Shown here piece by piece: positions 43,237 through 51,150 of a stretch of DNA of 64,000 bases. The notes below the pieces were generated by a model. It was given only the letters and a program-made list of their open reading frames with translations. It ran no database searches and was not told the DNA's origin. Numbering within the stretch: position 1 is the first letter of the stretch; the number at the start of each line of letters is the position of its first letter. The translations under genes and the position numbers were made by a program. The stretch is from NCBI GenBank assembly GCA_018434355.1, contig JAHDPL010000014.1:1-64000 (forward strand), given 5' to 3'. This stretch comes from Sporomusaceae bacterium (lineage in GTDB: Bacteria; Bacillota; Negativicutes; UBA1444).

Positions 43237-43340
43237 TTTGCGCAATTTCTATTCATATTATAATGCGCATTTTTTGCGCAGTCAATAGTGCAACCAATAT
43301 TTTGCAACATTTTTGCGAATTAATTGCGATTTTTGCGCAA
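43237..43340. promoter_or_regulatory. operator/promoter region of the lysogeny switch
   Basis: The gap between the divergent repressor genes holds four TGCGCA elements (43239, 43264, 43275, 43334) and two near copies (TTGCGAA at 43313, TTGCGAT at 43324). TGCGCATTTTTTGCG at 43264 recurs at 43011. These are probable binding sites of one or both repressors. Exact -35/-10 boxes are not clear. Confidence 0.6.
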
Positions 43341-43373
43341 TATATATACCATTCAACTATAGGGTGGTGCTTT

Positions 43374-44078
43374 ATGAATACATTCGGCGCAAAATTGCGA
43401 TCACTAAGAAAACAAAAGGGGCTCTCTCAAGAGGAAGCCGCAAAGCTTTTAGGTTACTCGCGTGTGCAGGTGTCAAATTGGGAAATTGCGCGAAGCGAGC
43501 CAGATATTCAAGCGCTGGGAAAACTTGCTGAGTTTTATGGGGTTACTGTCGATTGCATTACAGGAACTTCTCTCCCACCCATTGATGGAACGGCCACAAC
43601 TTTGGCCGAGCCCGTTATTAAAAAAGGGAAAAATTTAATAACGCGTTATAACGAAATGCTTGCGGCCAAACGGGCACTTGAAGCTATTCGAGTCCCTCCC
43701 CAAATAGAACTGCCAATCATTGGTGTTGTCAGGGCCGGCCCAGGTGGAATTGCTTTCGAAGAACCGATTGGACATGCATCGGTTGATCAAGACGCGATTT
43801 CCAATGGCAGCCGTTATTTTTACTTGCGCGTGAAAGGCGAATCGATGTCGCCGGAAATCATGCCTGGTGACCTTGCCTTGGTTCGCGAACAACCGGAAGT
43901 TGAATATGGAGAGCTTGCAGTGGTGATCGTTGACGGAGAAGAAGGAACAATTAAGCGTGTGTTTTTCAAGAATGGCGAAGTCTTCTTGCAGGCCACCAAC
44001 CCCAGTTACAACCGCACAGAAAAAGCCGACAACGTAAAAATTGTCGGCAAAGTAAAGCAAACGGTCAGAAAATATTAG
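43374..44078 (+). CDS. LexA/cI-type phage repressor (S24 peptidase)
   Basis: Start at ATG 43374; 234 residues. The N-terminal XRE domain is LRSLRKQKGLSQEEAAKLLGYSRVQVSNWE. After a linker the C-terminal S24 domain shows the cleavage site VVRAG-PG (Ala-Gly), the nucleophile serine in GESMSP and the general-base lysine in EGTIKRV. DNA damage would cause RecA-stimulated self-cleavage and induction. It reads rightward, opposite to the lytic genes. Confidence 0.85.
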   Translation: MNTFGAKLRSLRKQKGLSQEEAAKLLGYSRVQVSNWEIARSEPDIQALGKLAEFYGVTVDCITGTSLPPIDGTATTLAEPVIKKGKNLITRYNEMLAAKRALEAIRVPPQIELPIIGVVRAGPGGIAFEEPIGHASVDQDAISNGSRYFYLRVKGESMSPEIMPGDLALVREQPEVEYGELAVVIVDGEEGTIKRVFFKNGEVFLQATNPSYNRTEKADNVKIVGKVKQTVRKY

Positions 44079-44207
44079 TTTGATAGTGTTCCCGCTGAAG
44101 ATAAAGAGACTAACTGTAGGTAATATCAAATTATTTAAATTATCGACCATTCATTACATTTTGGTAGATACTGGGCAGAAGTCGAATTGCGATTTGGGAG
44201 GTTGGGT

Positions 44208-44921
44208 ATGCGCAAGATAATCCCCTTGCTGTTGGTCATCACAATAGCTTTTTTGCTTTTCGGATGCGGCAAAGCCCCAAAAGAATATGCCATCGAATTT
44301 AATAATGATTTTTCGATTACCAAAAACAAAATAAAAACACTAAAAGATTCATTTGATTCAATTGTCGACAAAGGCGAAAATGATCGCCAAACCGATCTTT
44401 CTGCCAATAAATTTGTAAAAGAAAAAATCTTACCGGAACTTTCAGTCGAACTGAAAAAGTACAAGAACATGAAAGCGAATGATTCCATAAATAAATTACA
44501 TACACTCTCTATCAAATACATCGAAACAGTTATCGGTTTTTTTACTGAAACTTCAACGGCAATCGACAATGATGAAAGTGTCGAAACAGCAACACCTCGG
44601 CTAATAAAGCTTCACGCACACTCCAACTTGTCGCTCCATGCTTATAAAAATGAATATCACATTATGACTACTGGCGCAGGACTGCCTCTTCTAACGCTTG
44701 AAAAATTCGAAGCGGTAAAGCCGGGCATGTCGTATGCTAAAGTAGTAAATATTTTAGGAATGATTGGCGTAGAAAAAAGCCAAAATGAAATTGGAAACTC
44801 CTACACGGGAAAAATCAATTCCGTTAGATATGATTGGAAAGATGATTTTGGCCCTGGTTTTATTACATGTGTATTCCAAAACGGTAAATTGACCAGCAAG
44901 TCACAAACAGGCCTAAAGTAG
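44208..44921 (+). CDS. prophage lipoprotein with BamE/DUF3862-like C-terminus
   Basis: ATG 44208 after GGGAGGTTGG. 237 residues with a lipoprotein signal (lipobox LLFGC). A helical Lys/Asp-rich middle follows. The last 75 residues (LEKFEAVKPGMSYAKVVNILG...VRYDWKDDFGPGFITCVFQNGKLTSKSQTG) resemble BamE/SmpA or DUF3862 domains. It is expressed from the lysogen side beside the repressor and is AT-rich. Prophage lipoproteins often block superinfection; that role is a hypothesis here. Confidence 0.6.
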   Translation: MRKIIPLLLVITIAFLLFGCGKAPKEYAIEFNNDFSITKNKIKTLKDSFDSIVDKGENDRQTDLSANKFVKEKILPELSVELKKYKNMKANDSINKLHTLSIKYIETVIGFFTETSTAIDNDESVETATPRLIKLHAHSNLSLHAYKNEYHIMTTGAGLPLLTLEKFEAVKPGMSYAKVVNILGMIGVEKSQNEIGNSYTGKINSVRYDWKDDFGPGFITCVFQNGKLTSKSQTGLK

Positions 44922-44947
44922 TGAAAGGTTTTTAAGGGAGGGACCCA

Positions 44948-45394
44948 ATGAAGTACATCGCCGGCGATTTCCCTGAAATAAGCAAAATATCTTGCGGACA
45001 AATCGTCTGGGGTTGGGGCGATGCCAAATGTGTCAAGTTGGCCGACCACATAATAGCTGCAGACGTGTTGACCGAAGAAAGCAAAACCAGCATTTTAGGA
45101 AAAGCAGGCTGGGGAGCTGTCGGAGCAATTGCATTGGGACCGTTGGGGCTACTTGCAGGAGTTCTTGGCGGTGGGCGCAGCAAGGAGATCTGCGTAGCCT
45201 GTGAACTTGACGATGGCAGGAAGTTTATCGCCACTGCATCCGCGTCTGAATATCAAGATCTGCTTAAAAGCGTTTTCAATAATAAAAAAAGGCTGCCCCC
45301 TCCATTGCCACCAATACAGTTTTGCGGGAAGTGTGGCTCTCCCAGGCACCCAGGAGCTAATTTTTGCGGAGCGTGCGGTACTCAGCTTGTCTAA
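44948..45394 (+). CDS. zinc-ribbon protein with glycine-rich hydrophobic segment
   Basis: 148 residues; good RBS (GGGAGGGACCC). Residues 50-77 (LGKAGWGAVGAIALGPLGLLAGVLGGG) form a Gly-zipper-like hydrophobic stretch. The C-terminus is a zinc ribbon (FCGKCGSPRHPGANFCGACGTQL) after a proline-rich hinge. The N-terminal domain is beta-rich. No specific function known; proteins of this build occur in prophages and hosts. Confidence 0.55.
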   Translation: MKYIAGDFPEISKISCGQIVWGWGDAKCVKLADHIIAADVLTEESKTSILGKAGWGAVGAIALGPLGLLAGVLGGGRSKEICVACELDDGRKFIATASASEYQDLLKSVFNNKKRLPPPLPPIQFCGKCGSPRHPGANFCGACGTQLV

Positions 45395-45397
45395 AAC

Positions 45398-45424
45398 AAA
45401 AAGCCGCCCGAGGCGGCGAAAGGA
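45398..45424 (+). repeat. 27-base hairpin/RBS repeat, copy 1
   Basis: AAAAAGCCGCCCGAGGCGGC then GAAAGGA. A six-base-pair stem (GCCGCC/GGCGGC) with loop CGA sits right after the stop of the previous gene and before the start of the next. Identical to 45641-45667. Confidence 0.8.
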
Positions 45425-45434
45425 ACAGGGTAAT

Positions 45435-45617
45435 ATGTGCAAAGAAAAGTGTCCAACATGTAACGGGCGGGGAGAAATATACAACCCCCAATATGGTGAA
45501 CTCGTTGATAGCATGAGCGACAATTATCCTTCTCTAGCTATAATCGAAAAAAGGCTAAAGGACAGGGGAATACCAGCCATGATTCCTTGCCCAGATTGCC
45601 AAAAGCGGACTATTTGA
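45435..45617 (+). CDS. small DnaJ-type zinc-finger protein
   Basis: 60 residues from ATG 45435. CPTCNGRGEIYN at the start and CPDC at the end pair as in DnaJ/tryptophan-attenuator zinc fingers (two CxxC). Ribosome site is weak (ACAGGG). It lies between two copies of the hairpin repeat, and its stop lies inside a terminator-like stem (45601-45627). Confidence 0.55.
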   Translation: MCKEKCPTCNGRGEIYNPQYGELVDSMSDNYPSLAIIEKRLKDRGIPAMIPCPDCQKRTI

Positions 45618-45627
45618 GCCCGCTTTT
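45601..45627 (+). terminator. terminator at end of small zinc-finger gene
   Basis: AAAAGCGG and CCGCTTTT form an eight-base stem with an 11-base loop, followed by Cs. It overlaps the stop codon of the gene ending at 45617. Confidence 0.5.
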
Positions 45628-45640
45628 CCCCACCCCGACA

Positions 45641-45667
45641 AAAAAGCCGCCCGAGGCGGCGAAAGGA
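45641..45667 (+). repeat. 27-base hairpin/RBS repeat, copy 2
   Basis: Identical to copy 1 at 45398-45424. Its 3' end merges into the strong ribosome site AAAGGAGG of the NYN gene. Confidence 0.8.
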
Positions 45668-45674
45668 GGTAGAA

Positions 45675-46199
45675 ATGAAGAAAGTAATGGTGTTTATCGA
45701 CGGAAGCAATATGTACCACAATTTGCGTGCCTGTGCGGGAAGAAATGATATCGATTACGAGAAATTTGCTCAAAAGCTATGCGGACCACACCGTGAATTA
45801 ATTAGAACGTATTACTACAACGTCCAATTAAACCAGGCCGCTGACCCGGCAGCCTACGCTGCACAACAAAAATTCCTGTCATGGATGAACAAGACTCCTG
45901 ATCTTGAAGTCCGCTTGGGGCGCCAACAAAAAAAGAGTAATGGAACATGGGAAGAAAAAGGCGTTGACGTAAAAATTGCAGTCGACATGCTAACAAAAGC
46001 GAGCAAAGGGCATTATGATGTTGCAATCTTAGTCAGCGGCGACGGCGACCTTTTCGAAGTCGTTCACGAAGTTAAAGAACTGGCAAAACATGTCGAGCTG
46101 GTTGTCTTTAGCGGGCAATCATGTTATCACTTGCAGCAAAAAGCCGACAGATGCATTGATGTCGATTCGGCGTTTTTAAGCGGATGTTGGCTGCGATAA
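45675..46199 (+). CDS. NYN/LabA-like ribonuclease
   Basis: 174 residues. VMVFIDGSNMYHNLR (Asp 8, Asn 11), GVDVKIAVDMLTKA and VSGDGDLFEVVHEVK carry the acidic residues of the NYN/PIN-like RNase fold. Related LabA-like proteins act on RNA. Next to the integrase and in the cargo region it may be a lysogen-expressed effector, such as an RNA-targeting exclusion factor. That role is inference. Confidence 0.75.
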   Translation: MKKVMVFIDGSNMYHNLRACAGRNDIDYEKFAQKLCGPHRELIRTYYYNVQLNQAADPAAYAAQQKFLSWMNKTPDLEVRLGRQQKKSNGTWEEKGVDVKIAVDMLTKASKGHYDVAILVSGDGDLFEVVHEVKELAKHVELVVFSGQSCYHLQQKADRCIDVDSAFLSGCWLR

Positions 46200-46208
46200 A
46201 AAAAATAA

Positions 46209-46232
46209 CGAGGGGGTCAAACAACCCCCTCG
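46209..46232. terminator. terminator-like stem after NYN gene
   Basis: CGAGGGGGT and ACCCCCTCG form a nine-base stem with a six-base loop. A T-rich tract follows on the minus strand and A-rich sequence flanks it on the plus strand, so it may act in both directions. Confidence 0.6.
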
Positions 46233-46275
46233 GAAAATTCGCCTGCAGTTGCATGCAACCACAGGGAGCTAATTG

Positions 46276-46299
46276 CTTGCCGTTGAATTCAACGGCAAG
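46276..46299. repeat. perfect 24-base palindrome upstream of the integrase gene
   Basis: CTTGCCGTTGAA and its exact complement meet without spacer. A shorter palindrome GTTGCATGCAAC lies 25 bases upstream. The remaining gap 46300-46408 is AT-rich (TTTATAGTTTATATAAAC) and probably carries the integrase promoter. The palindrome could be an operator or a directionality-factor/arm site. Confidence 0.6.
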
Positions 46300-46408
46300 G
46301 ATTTAATGTAGTTGAATTGTAACATGGCAGTCCACTGATGTCAATAGACGCTTTTATAGTTTATATAAACTTGATTGCTTTGTCAATATGCGATTGATTG
46401 GAGGCCGC

Positions 46409-47542
46409 ATGTCAGTCCGCAAACGTGGAAAATACTATCACATCGTCCTTGAAAAAGGCCGAGATGCCGACGGCAAAAGAATACAGGAATGGATGGCTAC
46501 CGAGTTCACGCGCAAGGCTGATGCCCAGGCGAAAGAGGAAGAACTGAAATTTGCGCTGCGCAAAGGAACGTATATCAAGCCGACAAAGAAAACCGTCGGT
46601 GAATTCCTGATTGAGTGGCTGGAAGATCGGAAATCGGAAATCAAAGCCTCCACCTGGGAACACTACGACTGGCTCCGGCGCCTTCACGTGGACCCGGTGA
46701 TCGGGCAGGTCGAACTCATGAGACTTTCGCCGGCAAACTTGTTGGACGTATATCGAAAAGCGAAGGAAATCCCATCGCCGCCCAAAACGCCCCAGAAAGG
46801 CCGTGGAGCTGTCCGGAAGAAAGCGGTATCCCCAACTACCATAAACGCCATTCACCGCTTCCTGCACAAAGCCCTGGGCGATGCATCACGGTCCTATCAG
46901 CTGACCTATGTAAATGTTGCTGAAAAGGTCGACCCTCCCAAGAAAGCAAAGTATGAACCGAAAATATATGAGGTTGACCAGATCCAGAAAATGCTAGAGC
47001 TGATGGCGGGGACCAATATCGAGATCCCGCTTGTTTATTGCGTCAAATGCGGGATGCGCAGCGAGGAAGCCCGGCTGCTCACATGGGACGATATCGTCGG
47101 CAACACCGCCATTATCCGCGATGCAAAGACGCCGTCCGGGGAACGGGTCGTTGAACTCCCTCCGACAGTAATCAAGCTCAACGACACCGCAAAGGAACAA
47201 ATCGAAAAATGGAAAGTCGACAACAAGGATCTCTGGAAAGAAAACAACCTGATCTGGTGCAAGGAAGACGGCACACCGTATAATCGGTTCTATTTCATCC
47301 ATCGCCTGCAGGCCCTTTTAAAACAGCACGAAATGCCCCGAATTCGTGTGCACGATCTACGGCACATGTATGTATCCCTCATGCTTGCCTCCGGGGCCAG
47401 TCCTGTCGACCTGGCGGCCCAGGTTGGGCATTCCAGTGTGTCGTTCATGCTCAAGGTCTACGCCCACTCGATGCCAACCAATCGAGCGGCGCTGGCCAAA
47501 CTTACCGACAAAATATTGGGCAAGAAAAAGCCGAAAAAATAG
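46409..47542 (+). CDS. tyrosine-type phage integrase
   Basis: ATG 46409 after GGAGG. 377 residues. The N-terminal AP2-like arm-binding domain (VRKRGKYYHIVLEKGRDADGKRIQ) and SAM-like core domain (TVGEFLIEWLEDRKSEIKASTWEHYDWLRRLHVDPVIG) precede the catalytic domain. Catalytic residues appear in CGMRSEEA (Arg), HDLRH (His-Arg), VGHSS (His) and KVYAH (Tyr). It inserts the phage, probably into the tRNA-Arg 3' end 80 bases downstream. Confidence 0.9.
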   Translation: MSVRKRGKYYHIVLEKGRDADGKRIQEWMATEFTRKADAQAKEEELKFALRKGTYIKPTKKTVGEFLIEWLEDRKSEIKASTWEHYDWLRRLHVDPVIGQVELMRLSPANLLDVYRKAKEIPSPPKTPQKGRGAVRKKAVSPTTINAIHRFLHKALGDASRSYQLTYVNVAEKVDPPKKAKYEPKIYEVDQIQKMLELMAGTNIEIPLVYCVKCGMRSEEARLLTWDDIVGNTAIIRDAKTPSGERVVELPPTVIKLNDTAKEQIEKWKVDNKDLWKENNLIWCKEDGTPYNRFYFIHRLQALLKQHEMPRIRVHDLRHMYVSLMLASGASPVDLAAQVGHSSVSFMLKVYAHSMPTNRAALAKLTDKILGKKKPKK

Positions 47543-47585
47543 CCCTGCAAAAACCACGTTAGCAAAATGTGTGCAAAACGAAGAA

Positions 47586-47616
47586 AAGCCTTCCGAGAAA
47601 AACTCTCGGAAGGCTT
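47586..47616. terminator. bidirectional terminator between integrase and tRNA-Arg
   Basis: AAGCCTTCCGAGA and TCTCGGAAGGCTT form a 13-base-pair stem with a short A/C loop. The TGATTTTCTT tract follows on the plus strand and TTTTC on the minus strand. It can end both the integrase and the leftward tRNA transcript. Confidence 0.8.
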
Positions 47617-47624
47617 GATTTTCT

Positions 47625-47700
47625 TGGCGTCCCAGGAGGGAGTCGAACCCCCGACCAACGGATTAGAAGTCCGTTGCTCTATCCCCTGAGCTACTGGGAC
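47625..47700 (-). tRNA. tRNA-Arg (anticodon TCT)
   Basis: 76 bases with encoded CCA. Acceptor GTCCCAG/CTGGGAC, D-arm TAGCTCAGGGGATAGAGC, anticodon loop CTTCTAA, T-arm GGGGGTTCGACTCCC. Its 3' end faces the phage integrase and is the likely attachment site, with host gene function kept intact. Confidence 0.95.
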
Positions 47701-47727
47701 ACTGGTCTGCCCATTCTGACAAAAAAA

Positions 47728-47801
47728 TGGAGCGGGTGAAGGGAATCGAACCCTCGTAATCAGCTTGGAAGGCTGACACTCTACCATTGAGTTACACCCG
47801 C
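47728..47801 (-). tRNA. tRNA-Gly (anticodon TCC)
   Basis: 74 bases with encoded CCA; acceptor GCGGGTG/CACCCGC, anticodon loop CTTCCAA, T-arm with GGTTCGATTCC. Second in the leftward Pro-Gly-Arg cluster. Confidence 0.95.
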
Positions 47802-47809
47802 ATTTTGTA

Positions 47810-47886
47810 TGGTCGGAGCGGCAGGATTCGAACCTGCGACCCCCTGCTCCCAAGGCAGGTGCTCTACCAAGCTGAGCCACGCCCCG
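47810..47886 (-). tRNA. tRNA-Pro (anticodon TGG)
   Basis: 77 bases with encoded CCA; acceptor CGGGGCG ends against CGCTCCG with wobble pairs, anticodon loop CTTGGGA, T-arm GGTTCGAATCC. First of the cluster, just after its promoter. Confidence 0.95.
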
Positions 47887-47900
47887 TCGATGCGAAGATT

Positions 47901-47930
47901 ATTGTACTACAAATTATTCAGGGGTGTCAA
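47901..47930 (-). promoter_or_regulatory. promoter of the tRNA Pro-Gly-Arg cluster
   Basis: On the minus strand TTGACA, 18 bases, then TACAAT, placed 15 bases before tRNA-Pro: a near-consensus housekeeping promoter. Overlapping TTGACAGGCTTGACA gives two possible -35 boxes. Confidence 0.8.
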
Positions 47931-47968
47931 GCCTGTCAAACTGTTTTTTCGAATATGCCTTGCTTCGC

Positions 47969-49192
47969 TTAGCGCCCGATGCGAGCGGCGGCGCGGGAAC
48001 GCACCTCTTCCGGATCAATTTTTACGCGGGCTACGTCAGTTTCAATCGCGACTTTTGCTACAGCAGCGGCAACCGCCGGCGCAACGCGGGGATCAAAAGC
48101 ATCCACGACAACAAAGTCGTCCCGCAAATCTTTTTCCGGCACCAAACCGGCGATTGCGTACGCAGCAGCTAATTTCATCTCTTCGGTGATCCGGCGGGCC
48201 CGCACATCGAGTGCGCCGCGGAAAATCCCGGGAAATACAGTCACATTGTTGGTTTGGTTCGGTGCGTCCGAGCGACCGGAACCATATATTCTGGCGCCCG
48301 CCTCCATAGCCTCGGCATACATCACTTCCGGCACCGGGTTTGCCATGGGCAGAACAATCGAATCCTTGGCCATGCTGCCGATAATTTCTTTTGTAAACAG
48401 CCCCGGTCCCGATACCCCGATCAATACGTCGGCGCCTTTGGCGATTTCCGCCAGATTTCCCGTCAGTTTCTCCTTGTTGGTAGTCTTGGCCAATTGTTCC
48501 TGAATCCGGTTCAAACCAGGCATTCCATCATAGAGGGCGCCATGAATATCGACCATGGTCAGATTTTTTGCGCCGGCATTGACCAACAACCGACCGATCG
48601 CCGTGCCGGCTGCTCCGGCTCCATTGACAACGATGCGCGCCGTAGCCAGGTCCTTTTTCACCAGACGCAACGCACCGATCAAAGTCGCCAGCGCTGCAAC
48701 CGCCGTACCATGCTGATCATCATGGAATACGGGAATATTCATCTTTTCTTTCAAAATGTCTTCGATGTCATAGCATTTGGGCGAAGAGATATCTTCCAGA
48801 TTGATCCCTGCAAACGAGGGTTCCAGCCGCCTGACGGTTTCAATAAATTTTTCCGGGTCTTTTTCATCAATACAGATTGGAATCGCATCCACATCAGCAA
48901 AAACCTTGAACAGGATCGATTTTCCTTCCATGACCGGCATCGCAGCAGCCGGGCCGATGTCGCCCAAACCAAGCACCCGTGTTCCATCAGAAACGACCGC
49001 TACCATGTTGCCACGGCAGGTCAGTTCAAAGGAAAGGTCGGGGTTTGCCTTGATGTCTTTGCATGGCTCCGCCACGCCGGGCGTGTAAATGACGCTTAAC
49101 TCTTGCCGGTTGGTCAGTTGCGTTTTCGGGCAGGTGGACAACAAACCCTGGGTTTCTCTGCGCAATTTCAATGCCTCTTCCCGGATATCCAT
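47969..49192 (-). CDS. NAD(P)-dependent malic enzyme
   Basis: 407 residues; ATG 49192 has GAGG seven bases upstream (an ATG two codons earlier is possible). Malic enzyme motifs: SVIYTPGVAEPC, GDIGPAAAMPVMEGKS, FAGINLEDISSPKCYDIE, FHDDQHGTAVAALA (metal/active site) and the Rossmann VVNGAGAAGTAIGR. It converts malate to pyruvate with CO2 and reduced cofactor. Single-gene transcript next to the tRNAs. Confidence 0.92.
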   Translation of the reverse strand: MDIREEALKLRRETQGLLSTCPKTQLTNRQELSVIYTPGVAEPCKDIKANPDLSFELTCRGNMVAVVSDGTRVLGLGDIGPAAAMPVMEGKSILFKVFADVDAIPICIDEKDPEKFIETVRRLEPSFAGINLEDISSPKCYDIEDILKEKMNIPVFHDDQHGTAVAALATLIGALRLVKKDLATARIVVNGAGAAGTAIGRLLVNAGAKNLTMVDIHGALYDGMPGLNRIQEQLAKTTNKEKLTGNLAEIAKGADVLIGVSGPGLFTKEIIGSMAKDSIVLPMANPVPEVMYAEAMEAGARIYGSGRSDAPNQTNNVTVFPGIFRGALDVRARRITEEMKLAAAYAIAGLVPEKDLRDDFVVVDAFDPRVAPAVAAAVAKVAIETDVARVKIDPEEVRSRAAARIGR

Positions 49193-49289
49193 CTTCATCC
49201 CTCAGTTCTCACTGTATTCATTCGGCGGTACCATCACTTGCCCCGCAAAATGTTGAAGTAATATATTCTACATTGGCAGAATAATTCCT

Positions 49290-49775
49290 TCAGGGTAGGC
49301 TAATCAGCTGGAAAAGAAGTTGGTGCTGGCTTGCGTTCAGTTCAAGCAGTCCGACTGTGCGCTTATTACCGCGACGCGGTTGCGAAACGCTACCCGGGTT
49401 GAAAAATTGAATCCCGTCCTGCGACCAGGTCGCCGCCTGATGGGTATGTCCGTATACGACGATATCGGCTTCATAACGCAGCGCCCAGTCTGCCAGATCA
49501 TGCGTGTCCTGCTTTACACCATGCCTGTGCCCGTGGGTCAGCCAGAGTTGAAAACCCGCCAGTTCAAGAAATTCATCCGGTTTTGCTTCATTACGGCCAT
49601 CGCAGTTTCCCGCCACCATCAGTACCGGCGCGGTGGTCAGCGTCGCCAAAAACATTGCATCCCGGCAAAAATCACCGGTGTGCAACCACAAATCGACCGC
49701 GCCGGTCAGAGAAACCGCCTGGTTGATCGAACGGATATCGCCGTGGCTATCGCCGAGAACGCCAATTCGCAGCAT
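49290..49775 (-). CDS. YfcE/MJ0936-type metallophosphodiesterase
   Basis: 161 residues with GDSHGD (near 9), HTGDFCRD (near 32), VAGNCDG (near 57), THGHRHG (near 79) and YGHTHQA (near 109): the calcineurin-like metal ligands in order. It hydrolyses phosphodiesters; the substrate is unknown. Last gene of the operon behind rph and rdgB, a common arrangement. Confidence 0.88.
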   Translation of the reverse strand: MLRIGVLGDSHGDIRSINQAVSLTGAVDLWLHTGDFCRDAMFLATLTTAPVLMVAGNCDGRNEAKPDEFLELAGFQLWLTHGHRHGVKQDTHDLADWALRYEADIVVYGHTHQAATWSQDGIQFFNPGSVSQPRRGNKRTVGLLELNASQHQLLFQLISLP

Positions 49776-49784
49776 TGTCCAGCT

Positions 49785-50384
49785 CTACTTTGGCTGCAGT
49801 TGCATTTGCAACTTCTGTTTCAATACTTTCAGCGCATTGCCGCGGTGACTGATCGCGTTTTTTTCCTGCACCGTCATTTCCGCCAACGTCTTCTGCTGGG
49901 CAGGCATCCAAAACAGTGGATCATAACCAAACCCGCCATCTCCTTTAGGCTCGGTCAAGATAATCCCCTCGCAGGTTCCTTCTGCGAGTAGCAGTGAACC
50001 ATCGGGCCCCGCCAAAGCCAATACGCTGCGAAACCGGGCGGTACGTTTCTCCTCTGGCACATCCTGCAGAGCCAGCAACAGTTTTTGGTTGTTTGTGGCG
50101 TCCGTTGCACCTTCGCCGGAGTAACGGGCTGAGTACACGCCGGGCGCGCCATCCAGGGCATCCACTTCCAGCCCGGAGTCATCGGCCAGGCAATATTCGC
50201 CGGTATGCTGGGCATAATAGCGCGCTTTCAAGATTGCATTCTCGCTAAATGTCACGCCGGTTTCTTCGACATCCGCCAGTCCTTCGTCAGGAATACCACT
50301 GACCTCAAACGGCAATTCGGCCAACGCCTGCCGGATTTCACGCACTTTGCCCGCATTGCGCGTGCCTGCGACAATCTTGTTCAT
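49785..50384 (-). CDS. XTP/dITP diphosphatase (RdgB/HAM1)
   Basis: 199 residues: KIVAGTRNAGKVREI, ENAILKARYYAQHTGEYCLADDSGLEVDALDGAPGVYSARYSG, GGFGYDPLFW and ISHRGNAL are diagnostic. It removes non-canonical purine nucleotides. Start three bases after the rph stop. Confidence 0.95.
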   Translation of the reverse strand: MNKIVAGTRNAGKVREIRQALAELPFEVSGIPDEGLADVEETGVTFSENAILKARYYAQHTGEYCLADDSGLEVDALDGAPGVYSARYSGEGATDATNNQKLLLALQDVPEEKRTARFRSVLALAGPDGSLLLAEGTCEGIILTEPKGDGGFGYDPLFWMPAQQKTLAEMTVQEKNAISHRGNALKVLKQKLQMQLQPK

Positions 50385-50387
50385 CGG

Positions 50388-51125
50388 CTATTTTCCCACC
50401 CTAGCCGCCAGATCGCCCAGCACGTCGCGCTGCATTTGCATTAGTCGGCGAATTCCCGCTTCGCCAAGCTGCAGCATGGCATCCATTTCCTGGCGGCTGA
50501 ACGGCGCCTGCTCGCCGGTCCCCTGGACCTCGACAAAGTTTCCGCCGCCGGTCATGACCAGATTCATATCGACAATTGCCGACGAATCCTCTACATAGCA
50601 AAGGTCCAGCGCCGGGCCTTCCTTTAATATGCCGACACTCACCGCCGCCAAAAAGTCACGCACCGGGAAAGTGGTCGTCTCGGCAAAGCCGATTCGGTTT
50701 AAGGCATCCACCAATGCGACAAATGCACCGGTGATCGAGGCGGTGCGCGTGCCGCCGTCAGCCTGGATTACATCGCAGTCCAACCAGATTGTGCGCTCGC
50801 CGAGCGCTTTCAAATCGACCACGCTACGTAGGGAGCGCCCGATTAGGCGCTGAATTTCATGGGTTCTGCCGGTCAGCTTGCCTTTGGCCGACTCGCGCTG
50901 GTTGCGGGTACCGGTTGAGCGGGGTAATAATGAATATTCGGCTGTCACCCAACCGCTGCCGCTGCCTTTGAGAAACGGCGGCACTTTTTCTTCCACGCTG
51001 GCGCTGCACAGCACCCGGGTATCACCCACTTCGATCAGTACCGAACCCTCGGCAAACTTCAGATAGTCCCGTTGCATTTTCAGCGGGCGCAGTTCGTCCG
51101 CCGCCCGTCCATCAACTCTTTGCAT
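50388..51125 (-). CDS. rph: ribonuclease PH
   Basis: 245 residues from ATG 51125 after AAGGAG; longer in-frame starts are not needed. [53 protein letters not shown]-like region and [20 protein letters not shown] match the family. It trims tRNA 3' ends with phosphate. It is followed by rdgB, a frequent pairing. Confidence 0.95.
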   Translation of the reverse strand: MQRVDGRAADELRPLKMQRDYLKFAEGSVLIEVGDTRVLCSASVEEKVPPFLKGSGSGWVTAEYSLLPRSTGTRNQRESAKGKLTGRTHEIQRLIGRSLRSVVDLKALGERTIWLDCDVIQADGGTRTASITGAFVALVDALNRIGFAETTTFPVRDFLAAVSVGILKEGPALDLCYVEDSSAIVDMNLVMTGGGNFVEVQGTGEQAPFSRQEMDAMLQLGEAGIRRLMQMQRDVLGDLAARVGK

Positions 51126-51150
51126 TGTACATTGCTCCTTCATTCTTATC

